From the NCBI GenBank assembly GCA_035455185.1, contig DATIFQ010000182.1:1-54293 (forward strand): a stretch of 54,293 nt of DNA, given 5' to 3'. The position numbers and the translations under genes were made by a program. The notes below the pieces were generated by a model. It was not told the origin of the DNA and ran no database searches. It saw only the letters and a program-made list of their open reading frames with translations. The stretch comes from JAEHDI01 sp035455185 (GTDB lineage Bacteria > Acidobacteriota > Terriglobia > Bryobacterales > Bryobacteraceae). Position 1 is the first letter of the stretch. The number at the start of each line of letters is the position of its first letter. Below are positions 33,290 through 42,368 of the stretch, in pieces.

Positions 33290-34864
33290 CTACGGAGCGG
33301 CGGGATCTGTGCGGCTGGGTGGCGGCGCATCGAATGCCAGCGGGAGGCCATCGTTTTTCGCCCCGTGCCAGCGCGTAAACGAGTCCCGAATCAGGCCGAA
33401 GATAGCTACTCGGTTCTGCGCAACCAGTTTCAACCAAGCCCAAGTGTTTTTCTGCGGGAAGTAGATGCCTCGGAAGAAGAGCCGTGCAATCAGGTGGCTG
33501 ATCCGGTACGGTACCGGCTCGTTTCGGATTGAGTTCAGCGCTCTTCGCGTGGCCGCTGGGCTGTAGGAGTTCCTCCAGGCTTCCGTGACCTCGCTCTGCA
33601 CCTCGGGGATGGTCATCTTCATCGGCGTGTGCGCCATGTGGAACGGAGCGAAATCGAGCCAGTGCTTGGGCCGGGTCAGCCGGCCTTCCTTCTCCAGCCG
33701 GTCATAGAGCGGAGTGGCGGGGAAGGGTGTGATCTGGCCGAACACCGGCAGGACGGGCGGCCACTGGCTGATCTCGCGCAACGTGCGTTCGGCGACGCCT
33801 GGAACATCGTTGTCCAGACCGAAGATGAACGAGGTGATCGCGTAGACGTTCCGCCGCGCCAGGCGTTCGAGCACCGCGGAGTAATCGGCCGGTTTGTTGA
33901 AGGTCTTGTTGACGCTCGCCAGATTCGCAGCATCGATGGACTCCATGCCGATGAAGATCCACTTGCCGCCCGAATCGGCGATCAGGTCCACCAGTTCGTC
34001 ATCGCGCAGCAGGTTAGCGCTGATCTGACCGACCCACGAAAGCTGCGCTCCGGCCGCGATGATGTCGCGGAGGAGCGCCTTGGTGCGCTTCGCGTTGATC
34101 GCGAAGTTGTCGTCGACAAAGAAGACCGCGATCTTGCCATGCGTGCGGCGTGAGCGCGCCTTCAGTTCCAGCATCTCGCGGACAATGCTCTCGTTGGAGC
34201 GGAATCGTATGGAATCCCCGAAGAAGCCCGTCACCGTGCAAAACTCGCACCCGTAAGGGCATCCGCGGCCGGATTCGATCGGGATGATGTGGAAGGTCTC
34301 CCACTCCGTCCGGAAGTGCTCCATTACCGGCTTTGCGAAGGCGGGTATCCGGTTGAACTGATCGATGTTGATCGTGTCCCAGGGGATGCGGGGATACTCC
34401 TGGAGACTCGGCTTGCGCTCCTGGCCGAATTCGTCCGTCGGTGTGTAGACTTCCTTCAACTGCCCGCGCGCGGCGTCTTCCACGATGCGAGGCCACGTCT
34501 CGTCGGCTTCGCCGAGCGCCACCGCGTCGGCGTGGCGGGGTCCACCGTCTCGGCCGAGTGCTTCGTCGGGGATCTCGGTGACGTGCGGACCGCCCATTAC
34601 TACCGGCACGCCGGCAGCCCGGACCGCGTCCGCAACCCGGTAGGCTTTGGCGATCATTCGGGTCATCGCCCCGATTCCGACCAGACTGATTTTGTTCTTT
34701 AGAACGAACCGCACAAGCTCGGCATCGCTCATCGGCTCCGCGTTGCCGTCAATCAGCAGGACTTCGTGGCCCGGCGGAGTCAGCGCCTGGAGCAGGAACA
34801 TCCACAAGTGCGGCATGAAGTTGCGGGTCACGCCGTTGTCCGGGTTGTATAGCAGGATTTTCAT
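33290..34864 (-). CDS. B12-binding domain radical SAM protein
   Basis: A 524-residue enzyme. Residues 1-140 are a cobalamin-binding Rossmann-like domain (LVGIGAMTRMIAKAY, VVMGGPHVTEIPDEAL). The radical SAM core contains the CPYGCEFC cluster motif (C-x3-C-x2-C), then FFVDDNFAIN and a C-terminal region resembling the group that includes BchE, HpnP/HpnR and other methylating or cyclising enzymes. The substrate is unknown, and no pathway genes lie beside it. The ATG at 34864 is chosen because the family begins MKILLYNPDN; a weak AGG lies upstream. Confidence 0.88.
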   Translation of the reverse strand: MKILLYNPDNGVTRNFMPHLWMFLLQALTPPGHEVLLIDGNAEPMSDAELVRFVLKNKISLVGIGAMTRMIAKAYRVADAVRAAGVPVVMGGPHVTEIPDEALGRDGGPRHADAVALGEADETWPRIVEDAARGQLKEVYTPTDEFGQERKPSLQEYPRIPWDTINIDQFNRIPAFAKPVMEHFRTEWETFHIIPIESGRGCPYGCEFCTVTGFFGDSIRFRSNESIVREMLELKARSRRTHGKIAVFFVDDNFAINAKRTKALLRDIIAAGAQLSWVGQISANLLRDDELVDLIADSGGKWIFIGMESIDAANLASVNKTFNKPADYSAVLERLARRNVYAITSFIFGLDNDVPGVAERTLREISQWPPVLPVFGQITPFPATPLYDRLEKEGRLTRPKHWLDFAPFHMAHTPMKMTIPEVQSEVTEAWRNSYSPAATRRALNSIRNEPVPYRISHLIARLFFRGIYFPQKNTWAWLKLVAQNRVAIFGLIRDSFTRWHGAKNDGLPLAFDAPPPSRTDPAAP

Positions 34865-34923
34865 TAAGTACCTGCCACCGGACAGTTGGCCGGCGACGGG
34901 GGTGCTACCCAGCGCACGTATGC

Positions 34924-34955
34924 GGAAAGACCACACCCCAAGGTGTGGTCTTTCC
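34924..34955 (-). terminator. Perfect 14-bp hairpin after the RRM gene
   Basis: GGAAAGACCACACC (34924-34937) and its exact complement (34942-34955) form a 14-bp stem with a four-base loop, 26 bases past the RRM protein stop. The T-rich end is within the 3' arm, and a TTTA follows on the plus strand, so it could act in both directions; the only gene that needs it is the RRM gene on the minus strand. Confidence 0.7.
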
Positions 34956-34980
34956 TTTATCTCACAGTTTGAGCGGCTCG

Positions 34981-35331
34981 CTACCAGCGGGGTTCACGGC
35001 GCCGGCCAAAGCCACCACCGCCGCCGCGGTTTCCGCCTCGACCACCGCCACCGCCGCCGAACCGGTTGCCGCCGCCGGAACGCTCCTCGCGCGGCCGGGC
35101 CTCGTTGACGTTCATGGCGCGGCCGTTCAGCTCACGGCCGTTCAGTGCCTGGATGGCCTTGGCGGCATCGTCGCTGCCGGCCATTTCGACAAACGCGAAG
35201 CCGCGCGGCTGGCCGGTGTCACGGTCACGCACAATGCTGACACGTTCGACCGTGCCGTAGGCGGCAAATGCTCCCTGGAGCTCATCTTCCGTGGTTTGGT
35301 AGGAAAGGTTTCCTACGAAAATGTTCGTCAT
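34981..35331 (-). CDS. RRM-domain RNA-binding protein
   Basis: A 116-residue protein with a single RNA recognition motif: RNP2 is IFVGNLS and RNP1 is RGFAFVEM, each with the aromatic residues that stack on RNA. A glycine/arginine-rich tail (GGGNRFGGGGGGRGGNRGGGG) follows. It resembles the glycine-rich RNA-binding proteins of cyanobacteria and other bacteria, often cold-induced. The 5' flank has a palindromic hairpin and ends at a hairpin terminator, so it is probably a single-gene unit. Confidence 0.93.
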   Translation of the reverse strand: MTNIFVGNLSYQTTEDELQGAFAAYGTVERVSIVRDRDTGQPRGFAFVEMAGSDDAAKAIQALNGRELNGRAMNVNEARPREERSGGGNRFGGGGGGRGGNRGGGGGFGRRREPRW

Positions 35332-35426
35332 CTTCTACTCCTCTGAGCTGCCCATAGGCAGTTAGTTTTCACTGGCGAGCTCGTGTCGGCCGGACAATTG
35401 GGCGGGCGAACGTAGCAGGCATAGTA

Positions 35427-35444
35427 CGCCACCACCCGGTGGCG
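35427..35444 (-). promoter_or_regulatory. Inverted repeat in the promoter region of the RRM gene
   Basis: CGCCACC-ACCC-GGTGGCG forms a perfect 7-bp stem about 95 bases upstream of the RRM start codon. On the minus strand it lies between TTGCGC and TACTAT hexamers (15-base spacing), so it could be an operator or a structure in the 5' leader. Confidence 0.3.
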
Positions 35445-35490
35445 CAACCACAAGTGTACCACGCTATCAAGTCCGGCTGTGTCAAGGTTG

Positions 35491-36678
35491 TCAAGCGAGA
35501 TAGTCGGCCGCCCGGACAACCCTGTTCTCCCGGTACGCCAGGTTGCCTACATGGGCGGCCTGGGCCGCCGCCACCGCCGACTTCACGTCCGCGTTCGGCT
35601 TCTTCCGGCTGCGGACGCTATCCAGGAAGTTTCGCACGTGGTCCACAGTTCCATCGTGTGTAGCGCGGGCGGTGATCACCGGCTCGGGGTAGGTCGTCTT
35701 CTCGGCGGGCAGGACGCCCTCGGGGTAAACGGCCAGCCCGTCGCGCGTGATGCGCATCATGGCGTTCGTCCCCCGAAACACCAGCGTCCCTCCCTCGAGG
35801 TGGCCCACCATGGTTCCGTTATACACGAGGTTGTAGTCCGGATACTTCCAGGATGCGGTGATGGTGTCGGGACACTCCCAATACGTGTGATGGTAGCGGT
35901 CTCCCGTGGCTTGCGCGGCCAGCGGCCGGTCCGACTGCATGAACCAGTGGACGACGTCGCCCCAGTGCGAATGCAGGTCGGTGAGCGCGCCGCCTCCGAA
36001 ATCCCAGTACCACCGCCACTGAAGGAAGCGGCGCTGTTCGAATGGCTGCTCGGGCGCGGAACCCAGGAAGCGTTTCCAGTCCAGCTTTGCGGTGTCCACC
36101 GGGCTCAACCGGCCGAAATTGCGGATGTAGTCCTGGTACCAGTGCGACAGCACCAGCGTGACCCTCCCGAGCTTGCCGGAGTGCACAATTTCCCGGCCCA
36201 TGTCGAAAAGGTCCCAGCTACGCTGCTGGTATCCCACCTGCACGATCCGGCCCGCCTCTTCGACCGCCTTGATCAGGGACGGTCCCTCGGCAATCTTGTG
36301 GCTGACTGGCTTCTCTACATACACATCCTTCCCGGCGCGGACCGCGTCGATCGTCATCGGCACGTGCCAGTGGTCGGGAGAGCCAATGAACACAGCGTCG
36401 ATGTCCTTCTGCTCGAGGAGTTCCCGGTACTCGGTGAACTCACGCGCGTTGGGCGCCAGTTTTGCTCTGGCCCCAGTGCGCCGCGGTTCGTACACATCGC
36501 AGACAGCCGCGATCTCCGCCCCTCCGGTCTGTTCAAGCAGACTCAGAAGATATTGGCAACGGCCGCCGGTCCCGATTCCGCCCACGCGGATGCGGTCATT
36601 GGCGCCGAGGATGCGGTTGTGCGACGCGGCGGTAGCCGCCGCGGCAGTCTTCAGAAACTCACGTCGGGTTTCGCTCAT
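35491..36678 (-). CDS. Gfo/Idh/MocA family oxidoreductase, exported
   Basis: A 395-residue NAD(P)-dependent sugar or cyclitol oxidoreductase. An N-terminal twin-arginine-type signal (RREFLKTAAAATAASHN) precedes the Rossmann fold (IRVGGIGTGGRCQYLL), the CDVYEPR segment, the cofactor-binding VFIGSPDHWH and the conserved EKPVSH motif carrying the catalytic lysine. The C-terminal half has the GGGALTDLHSHWGDVVHWF motif. Many Bryobacterales and Planctomycetes encode such Tat-exported members; substrate unknown. It is divergent from the O-methyltransferase across a 103-base region. Confidence 0.85.
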   Translation of the reverse strand: MSETRREFLKTAAAATAASHNRILGANDRIRVGGIGTGGRCQYLLSLLEQTGGAEIAAVCDVYEPRRTGARAKLAPNAREFTEYRELLEQKDIDAVFIGSPDHWHVPMTIDAVRAGKDVYVEKPVSHKIAEGPSLIKAVEEAGRIVQVGYQQRSWDLFDMGREIVHSGKLGRVTLVLSHWYQDYIRNFGRLSPVDTAKLDWKRFLGSAPEQPFEQRRFLQWRWYWDFGGGALTDLHSHWGDVVHWFMQSDRPLAAQATGDRYHHTYWECPDTITASWKYPDYNLVYNGTMVGHLEGGTLVFRGTNAMMRITRDGLAVYPEGVLPAEKTTYPEPVITARATHDGTVDHVRNFLDSVRSRKKPNADVKSAVAAAQAAHVGNLAYRENRVVRAADYLA

Positions 36679-36781
36679 ACTCTGCGCGCTCCTTCAGTAC
36701 CCTTGAAGATCTCAAATCCGCCCGAACCGGACAAGGTATAGTCGAGAGTTACATCATTCGGACAGCTACAAAGACACGATC

Positions 36782-37429
36782 ATGAAACGACCTCATCGAA
36801 CCAAGACATTGATGACCGCGGCAGCTCTGGTTTCTTCGGCGCTGGCCGCGTATCCGGCCGATCCTGCCAGGAAAAGCCCCGAATTCCGCAAAGAGTTCCT
36901 GGAACGATTTCAGCGGACTGGACTGAACACGACTCCCGGCGACGCCATGATGCTCCGCATCCTCGTCGAGAGCCGCGGCGCGAAACGGGGTGTCGAGGTG
37001 GGAGCCGCCAGCGGATTCGGCGCCATGAACATGGGCATCGCCTTCGAGAGAACCGGCGGGCATCTCTATACGCTGGAGATCGATCCCAAGAAAGCCGAGG
37101 AAACCAGGCAAAACCTGCGAAAAGTGGGCCTCGAAACCTGTGTCTCCGTCGTCGAAGGAGACGCGCTGAAGACGCTCCCCACCCTGACCGGCGAATTCGA
37201 CTTTGTTTTTCTCGATGCGCTCAAGCAGGATTACATGAAGTACCTGAAGTTGATCGAGCCGAAGCTGAAGCCGGGCGCCGTCATCGTCGCCGACAACGTC
37301 ATCGTGTCCGAAAAAGCGATGGCGGATTTCCTGGCTTACGTTCAGACGAGCCCCAATTTCGACACCGTCATTATCCGCGCGTCATCGGAAAAAGGCGACG
37401 GTATGTCGGTAAGCTACAAGATCCGCTGA
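36782..37429 (+). CDS. O-methyltransferase (COMT-like) with predicted signal peptide
   Basis: A 215-residue class I SAM-dependent O-methyltransferase: SAM motif GVEVGAASGFGAMNMG, acidic LYTLEIDPKKAEE, FDFVFLDALKQDY with the metal-binding aspartate, and VADNVIVSE. The N-terminus (MKRPHRTKTLMTAAALVSSALAAYPAD) reads like a signal peptide, which is odd because SAM is cytoplasmic. Either the segment is a membrane-proximal anchor or the true start is internal; the next in-frame methionine is MTAAAL at residue 11. Confidence 0.8.
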   Translation: MKRPHRTKTLMTAAALVSSALAAYPADPARKSPEFRKEFLERFQRTGLNTTPGDAMMLRILVESRGAKRGVEVGAASGFGAMNMGIAFERTGGHLYTLEIDPKKAEETRQNLRKVGLETCVSVVEGDALKTLPTLTGEFDFVFLDALKQDYMKYLKLIEPKLKPGAVIVADNVIVSEKAMADFLAYVQTSPNFDTVIIRASSEKGDGMSVSYKIR

Positions 37430-37460
37430 GGGGCCGGAATCTGCTCTCCTCCCCGCTCGC

Positions 37461-38195
37461 TTAGCCTGCGAACTTCCAGCCTTTGCGGAACTTCGGTTTG
37501 AGGTAGCGGTTGGCCTCGCTGTTGTTCGTGAAGCGCTTCTTGCCGGCGTCCCAATCGAGCTTGCCCTCGAACTTCATCGCGACCACGCCAAGCAGCATCC
37601 ACTCCGCGAACGGGCCAGCGACGCTGAAGTTCGAGCACGCCGGTTCGCGGCCCTTGCACGCGCGGATCCAGTCTCGGTGATGACCGGGAGATCGCGTCAG
37701 CAGTGGCGGCGGCAGCTTGTAGTCCTGCATTCTCTCGGCCGGGACCAGCCGCGTATGGCCGCCGTAACATCCCGTTGTTACCATGCCCTTGTCGCCGATG
37801 AACAGGCTTCCGTTGACATCATCGTCCCCCAGCATCTCTCCCGCAGGCACCCCGTCGACCTTGGGTTGTGCGTCCATTCCGTCATGCCAGAAGATTTTGA
37901 CCGCCGGCATCGGCCCGCGCGCTGGGAAGTCGAACCGGATGATTGACCGTTGAGGGAATGTGTACTTGCCCTTGCCTTCCTGTTTCACGCACTCCACACT
38001 GACGGGCGCAGTCAGTCGCAACGCCATGTTCGGCGTACCGAGGATGTGACACGCCATGTCACCGATGGCGCCGCAGCCGAACTCCGGAAACCCCCGCCAG
38101 TGGTGCGGAGCGTAGGCCGGGCTAAACGGTCTCGGCTCGGACCCCCCAAGCCAGGCCTCCCAGTCGATTAACTCCGTAAATCCTGAACCTTCATG
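37461..38195 (-). pseudogene. 5'-truncated Gfo/Idh/MocA oxidoreductase remnant
   Basis: An in-frame stretch of about 245 codons encodes the C-terminal half of a second Gfo/Idh/MocA oxidoreductase: LIDWEAWLGG, HHWRGFPEFGCGAIGDMACHIL and the late GVVAMKFEGKLDW. The N-terminal NAD-binding domain and EKPxxH motif are absent; the frame is closed by a stop at 38196. An ATG at 38057 could express the last 198 residues, but without the cofactor domain. It is therefore called a pseudogene. The break is next to the promoter of the FadL-type gene. Confidence 0.75.
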
Positions 38196-38244
38196 CTACC
38201 CCAGGGGGCTCTGGCCGGAAATCAGAAATCCGCGCTTGCAAGAC

Positions 38245-38272
38245 TTGCAGACCTTTTTATCTTGTATATAAT
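38245..38272 (+). promoter_or_regulatory. Sigma-70-type promoter of the FadL-type porin gene
   Basis: TTGCAG (38245-38250) and a perfect TATAAT (38267-38272) are separated by 16 bases. The transcription start would be near 38279, leaving a 5' leader of about 114 bases before the ATG at 38393. Confidence 0.6.
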
Positions 38273-38392
38273 CAACAGTCCCCTTGTGCCTTCTGATGCC
38301 GTCTCAGACACGGGGAAGTGGCGGCCCGCTTCTGAGTTGGTTGGAGGGAATTATCTGTGCGTTTTCCATCATGAATTGCTGCGCCCCGAGTA

Positions 38393-39646
38393 ATGCGCCG
38401 TGTCGCGCCTGGCTTCCTCGTGGGCCTCGCCTGCACCCTGTCCGCCTTCGCGCAGGGAGGCGCCATCGCCGTCAAAGAGGTGGCAACTCCGAACCTGGGC
38501 GAAGCCTATGCCGGCCAAGCGGCGGTCGCCGATAACGCCTCAACCGCGTATCTCAACCCCGCTGGAATGACCCGGCTAGAGAGCTCCGAGACGCTGATCG
38601 GCGGACAACTGGCGGCGCTTGGCGTCCGTTTTCAGCCGAATTCGTTCAGTACGATGAAGGGCTCCGACGGTGGCGACATTCGGGAGTACGCACTGCTGCC
38701 CGGCACCTACGTCGTCCGCCGCCTTACCGACAGGCTACAGTTCGGATTCAGTTTCAACGCTCCCATCGGGTTGTCACTCGACTATTCCGAAGATTGGATC
38801 GGCCGCTACCTCTCTCGGCACATTTCGATGGCAATCCTGGAATTCCACCCGTCCGTAGGCGTCCGCGTGAACCGCTGGTTGTCGCTCGGATTCGGCGCGG
38901 CCATTCAGCGAGCCTCGCTCACACAGAAACAGGCGGGCAATAATTCGCTGTTCGTCTCCGGCTACCCCGACGGTCTCATTCACGCCAGCCACCATGACTG
39001 GGGGTTCGGAACCCAGTACAGAGCCCTGATCGAACCCTCGCGGCGGACCCGGATCGGCGTAACGTATCACTCCTACATCAAGTACGTCATGAAGGGAACG
39101 ATCGAAATGGAGGACGTCACGACGCCCCTAGCGACCACCCTCGCCAGAAACGGAAAGTCGGACAACCGGATGCGGATGCCGCAGGCCGCCGACGTCAGTC
39201 TCTATCACGACGTCACCGACCGCTTCGCGCTGCTGACCGACGTAGGCTGGACCGCCTGGCGGCATTTCGGCGAGAAGACCTACACGCTGCCAAGCGGCGC
39301 GAAGAACACGGTCCATCGGAAATGGCGCGATACGTTTAGGATCGGACTCGGCATGCGCCGCAAGCTCAATGACCGCCACATGCTACAGGCCGGCGTCTCC
39401 TACGACAGTAATCCGGTGTCGTATTGGGACCGCACTCCAGACCTTCCCGTTGACCGGCAGATCCGCTACGCCACGGGCTGGCAGTACCTTTGGAGGGTGG
39501 GACTGATTCTCGGCTTCGCCGTCTCATACGCCGATCTCGGTGCAGCCCGGCTCGACACACCTTACAATCCCTTGCAAGGAAAGCTCGCCGGGCGGTATGA
39601 GCTGGCCCGATTGCCGTTCGTTTCGCTCACAATGCAGTTCAAGTAG
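38393..39646 (+). CDS. FadL/OMPP1 family outer-membrane transporter
   Basis: A 417-residue outer-membrane beta-barrel of the FadL/toluene-transport type. Signal peptide MRRVAPGFLVGLACTLSAFAQ; the mature N-terminus begins GGAIAVKEVATPNLGEAYAGQAAVADNASTAYLNPAGM, the conserved hatch of the family. The barrel has alternating strands and ends in the C-terminal aromatic-rich SLTMQFK. It would admit hydrophobic compounds across the outer membrane. A good promoter lies 114 bases upstream. Confidence 0.88.
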   Translation: MRRVAPGFLVGLACTLSAFAQGGAIAVKEVATPNLGEAYAGQAAVADNASTAYLNPAGMTRLESSETLIGGQLAALGVRFQPNSFSTMKGSDGGDIREYALLPGTYVVRRLTDRLQFGFSFNAPIGLSLDYSEDWIGRYLSRHISMAILEFHPSVGVRVNRWLSLGFGAAIQRASLTQKQAGNNSLFVSGYPDGLIHASHHDWGFGTQYRALIEPSRRTRIGVTYHSYIKYVMKGTIEMEDVTTPLATTLARNGKSDNRMRMPQAADVSLYHDVTDRFALLTDVGWTAWRHFGEKTYTLPSGAKNTVHRKWRDTFRIGLGMRRKLNDRHMLQAGVSYDSNPVSYWDRTPDLPVDRQIRYATGWQYLWRVGLILGFAVSYADLGAARLDTPYNPLQGKLAGRYELARLPFVSLTMQFK

Positions 39647-39726
39647 CCGCAGACGGTCGTCGCCTTCGCGCTCGCTTCCGCGACGGACACCTGATCATCC
39701 GCGCTACGCTGAATCGAGACGCGTTG

Positions 39727-42246
39727 ATGAGGCGGCGGTGCAAACCTGAGATCATGAGCCCGGCCGGGGACTGGCCGCAGTTGCGCGCGGCCGTCGAAGC
39801 CGGCGCCGACGCGGTCTACTTTGGTCTGAAGCACTTCTCCGCCCGCGCGAAAGTGGGTTTCCCGCTCGACGAGCTCCCGGACGTGATGCGCACGATTCAC
39901 CAGCGCGGCGTGCGCGGATATATCACCTTCAACACGCTAGTCTTCGAACACGAACTCGCGGAGGCCGCGCGGGCGATCGTCGCGATCGCCGAGGCAAGCG
40001 CGGACGCGATCATCGTGCAGGATTACGGCGTCCTCCAACTCGCGCACCAGATCGCCCCGGACATGGTGCTGCACGCCAGCACCCAGATGAGCATCACCAA
40101 TTCGGACGGCGTGAAGCTCGCGCAGAGCTTCGGAGTCAGCCGCGTGACCCTGGCCCGGGAACTGTCTCTGGACGAAGTCCGCACCATTGTCGATCAGTCC
40201 GGGTGCGAGATCGAAATTTTCGTCCATGGCGCGCTCTGCGTCGCATACTCCGGCCAGTGCTTCTCGTCGGAAGCCTGGGGCGGACGGAGCGCGAACCGCG
40301 GCCAGTGCGCGCAGGCTTGCCGGCTTCCGTATGAGCTGATTGTCGACGGGCGGCTGCAGCCTCTGGGTGACGCCCGCTACCTGCTCTCGCCCGGAGACCT
40401 TTACACGCTGAGCCAGATTCCCGAGATCGTCGAAACGGGAGTCGCTGCCCTTAAGATCGAAGGCCGTTACAAGGACGCGGACTACGTGGCGCTGGCCACC
40501 CTTGCGTATCGCAAAGCCGTGGACGAGGCTTGGGCGGGCCGGAAGTCCAGAATCAGCCGGGAGGAGGAACTTCAGCTCGAACAGGTGTACTCCCGCGGCA
40601 TGGGTCCGTTCTTCCTGGTTGGGACGAACCACCAGGAGGTAGTCCGGGGCCGGGCTCCGCGCCATCGTGGCGTGTTCATCGGTCGTGTTATTCAAGTGGA
40701 ATCAGACCGCGTGCTCATTGAGCCCGGTAACACCCATCGAATCGCGCCTCTGAAGCCCGGTGACGGGGTCGTCTTTGACGCCGCCGACTGGCGCAGCCCG
40801 GAAGACCCGGAGGAAGGCGGCCGCGTGTACGAGGTTCTGCCGGCGCCGGACAGCAGGCTGGCACTACGGTTCGGAAACGGAGCGATCGATTTCTCGCGGA
40901 TCCGCCCCGGAGATCTACTCTGGCGTACGCATGACCCGGACCTCGATCGCGTCGTCGGGCCTTACACCGGCGCGCCAGCGCCCGTTTCGCGGCAACCCGT
41001 ACACGTCAAGGTGATCGCCGTCGAGGGAGCGCCACTCGTCGCTGAATGGTCGCTGGTAGACCAGCCGGGCGCGAGCGTGACCGTGAAGTCCCTCGCTTCG
41101 CTCGATCGGGCGCAGAACCGCCGTCTCTCCGCGGAATCCCTGCGTGGGCAGTTCGGGCGCCTGGGCAACACGCCTTACGAGCTCGCCGGCGTGGCGCTCG
41201 ACGTGGAGGGCGCGCCGTTTGCCCCTGCGTCTTTGCTCAATCAGTTGCGAAGGGAGGCGGTGGAGCAGTTGCAGTCGCTCCAGAGCCGGCCGCGTCACGT
41301 AACGGTCAACGATCCGTCGGCGGCCGTTTCAGCGGTGCTCGGGCAGAGGTCCGCTGACGCGCCGGCCGAGGACGCGCCGCCCGAACTGCATCTGCTTGTT
41401 CGCACGCCGGAGCAGCTCGAAGCCGCACAGGCGCTCAATCCCGCCAGCATTACGCTCGACTATCTCGACCTCTACGGTCTGCGCCCGTCGTTGGAGCGCA
41501 TCAAGTCTGGCGGCCTGGAGGCCCGCGTCGCGAGTCCCCGCGTCCTCAAGCCCGGCGAAGGGCGCATAGTCGATTTCCTGCTCAGCCTGGAATGCGCAAT
41601 TCTTCTGCGGTCAGCGGGAATGCTGCACGCTCTGCGCGCGCGAGAGCACCCGCCGCTCATCGGCGATTTCAGCCTGAACGCTGCGAATGTCCTGGCCGCC
41701 AGAACCTATCTGGAGTTGGGGCTTTCCCGGCTGACACCCACGCATGACCTGAACGCCGAGCAGGTCGCAGACCTCGCAAGGAGTGCCGGCGCGGAGCGCA
41801 TCGAGGCGGTTGTCTACCAGCACCTGCCGGTCTTCCACACCGAGCACTGTGTGTTCTGCCGGTTCCTTTCGAACGGAACGAGCTATCGCGATTGCGGGCG
41901 GCCCTGCGAGAAGCACCGGGTAGCACTGAAGGACCAGGCCGGCCGCGCCCATCCGGTGATGGCAGACGTGGGCTGCCGCAACACGGTGTTCGGCGCCGAA
42001 GCGCAGGAGGCGAGCCGCCATCTCGAAGCCTGGAGGCGGGCCGGCATCCGCTACTTCCGTCTGGAGTTCGTGCACGAATCCGCCGGTGCCGTCCGCCGAA
42101 TTGTCCGTGCGTTTCAGCGCGCACTCGCCGGCGCCACCCCACCCACGCAACTCGCAGCCGAGCTGAAATCCATCGTCCCCGAAGGCACCACCGAAGGCAG
42201 CCTCTTCGTCCCGGACGGCTACCTGTTCTTGCCGGTATTGCGGTAG
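39727..42246 (+). CDS. U32 family protein, RlhA/YhbU-like
   Basis: An 839-residue protein of the U32 (collagenase-like) family. The signature EIFVHGALCVAYSGQCFSS with its paired cysteines sits near residue 165, and the N-terminus reads PEIMSPAGDWPQLRAAVEAGADAVYFG. Further cysteine clusters (RGQCAQACRLP and CVFCRFLSN/CGRPCEKH) suggest an iron-sulfur cluster. The length and the extra C-terminal DUF3656-type domain match RlhA, which hydroxylates a cytosine of 23S rRNA; that role is by homology. ATG at 39727 preferred to the TTG one codon earlier. Confidence 0.85.
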   Translation: MRRRCKPEIMSPAGDWPQLRAAVEAGADAVYFGLKHFSARAKVGFPLDELPDVMRTIHQRGVRGYITFNTLVFEHELAEAARAIVAIAEASADAIIVQDYGVLQLAHQIAPDMVLHASTQMSITNSDGVKLAQSFGVSRVTLARELSLDEVRTIVDQSGCEIEIFVHGALCVAYSGQCFSSEAWGGRSANRGQCAQACRLPYELIVDGRLQPLGDARYLLSPGDLYTLSQIPEIVETGVAALKIEGRYKDADYVALATLAYRKAVDEAWAGRKSRISREEELQLEQVYSRGMGPFFLVGTNHQEVVRGRAPRHRGVFIGRVIQVESDRVLIEPGNTHRIAPLKPGDGVVFDAADWRSPEDPEEGGRVYEVLPAPDSRLALRFGNGAIDFSRIRPGDLLWRTHDPDLDRVVGPYTGAPAPVSRQPVHVKVIAVEGAPLVAEWSLVDQPGASVTVKSLASLDRAQNRRLSAESLRGQFGRLGNTPYELAGVALDVEGAPFAPASLLNQLRREAVEQLQSLQSRPRHVTVNDPSAAVSAVLGQRSADAPAEDAPPELHLLVRTPEQLEAAQALNPASITLDYLDLYGLRPSLERIKSGGLEARVASPRVLKPGEGRIVDFLLSLECAILLRSAGMLHALRAREHPPLIGDFSLNAANVLAARTYLELGLSRLTPTHDLNAEQVADLARSAGAERIEAVVYQHLPVFHTEHCVFCRFLSNGTSYRDCGRPCEKHRVALKDQAGRAHPVMADVGCRNTVFGAEAQEASRHLEAWRRAGIRYFRLEFVHESAGAVRRIVRAFQRALAGATPPTQLAAELKSIVPEGTTEGSLFVPDGYLFLPVLR

Positions 42247-42304
42247 CAGCGGGGCCGAGCTCGGATCAACGACCCGGGGCAGACTTATCAACGCCAGCCG
42301 CCCC

Positions 42305-42340
42305 AAGAGAAGAGCGTCCTTTTCGGGACACTCTTCTCTT
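42305..42340. terminator. Bidirectional hairpin terminator
   Basis: AAGAGAAGAGCGTCC (42305-42319) pairs with GGACACTCTTCTCTT (42326-42340), with one G-T mismatch, around a six-base loop. It lies between two convergent genes, the U32 gene on the plus strand and the receptor gene on the minus strand. The 3' arms are pyrimidine-rich, as in the hairpin at 34924. Confidence 0.65.
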
Positions 42341-42368
42341 CCGGGCGAGATTGGCTTTCCGCCAGCGA

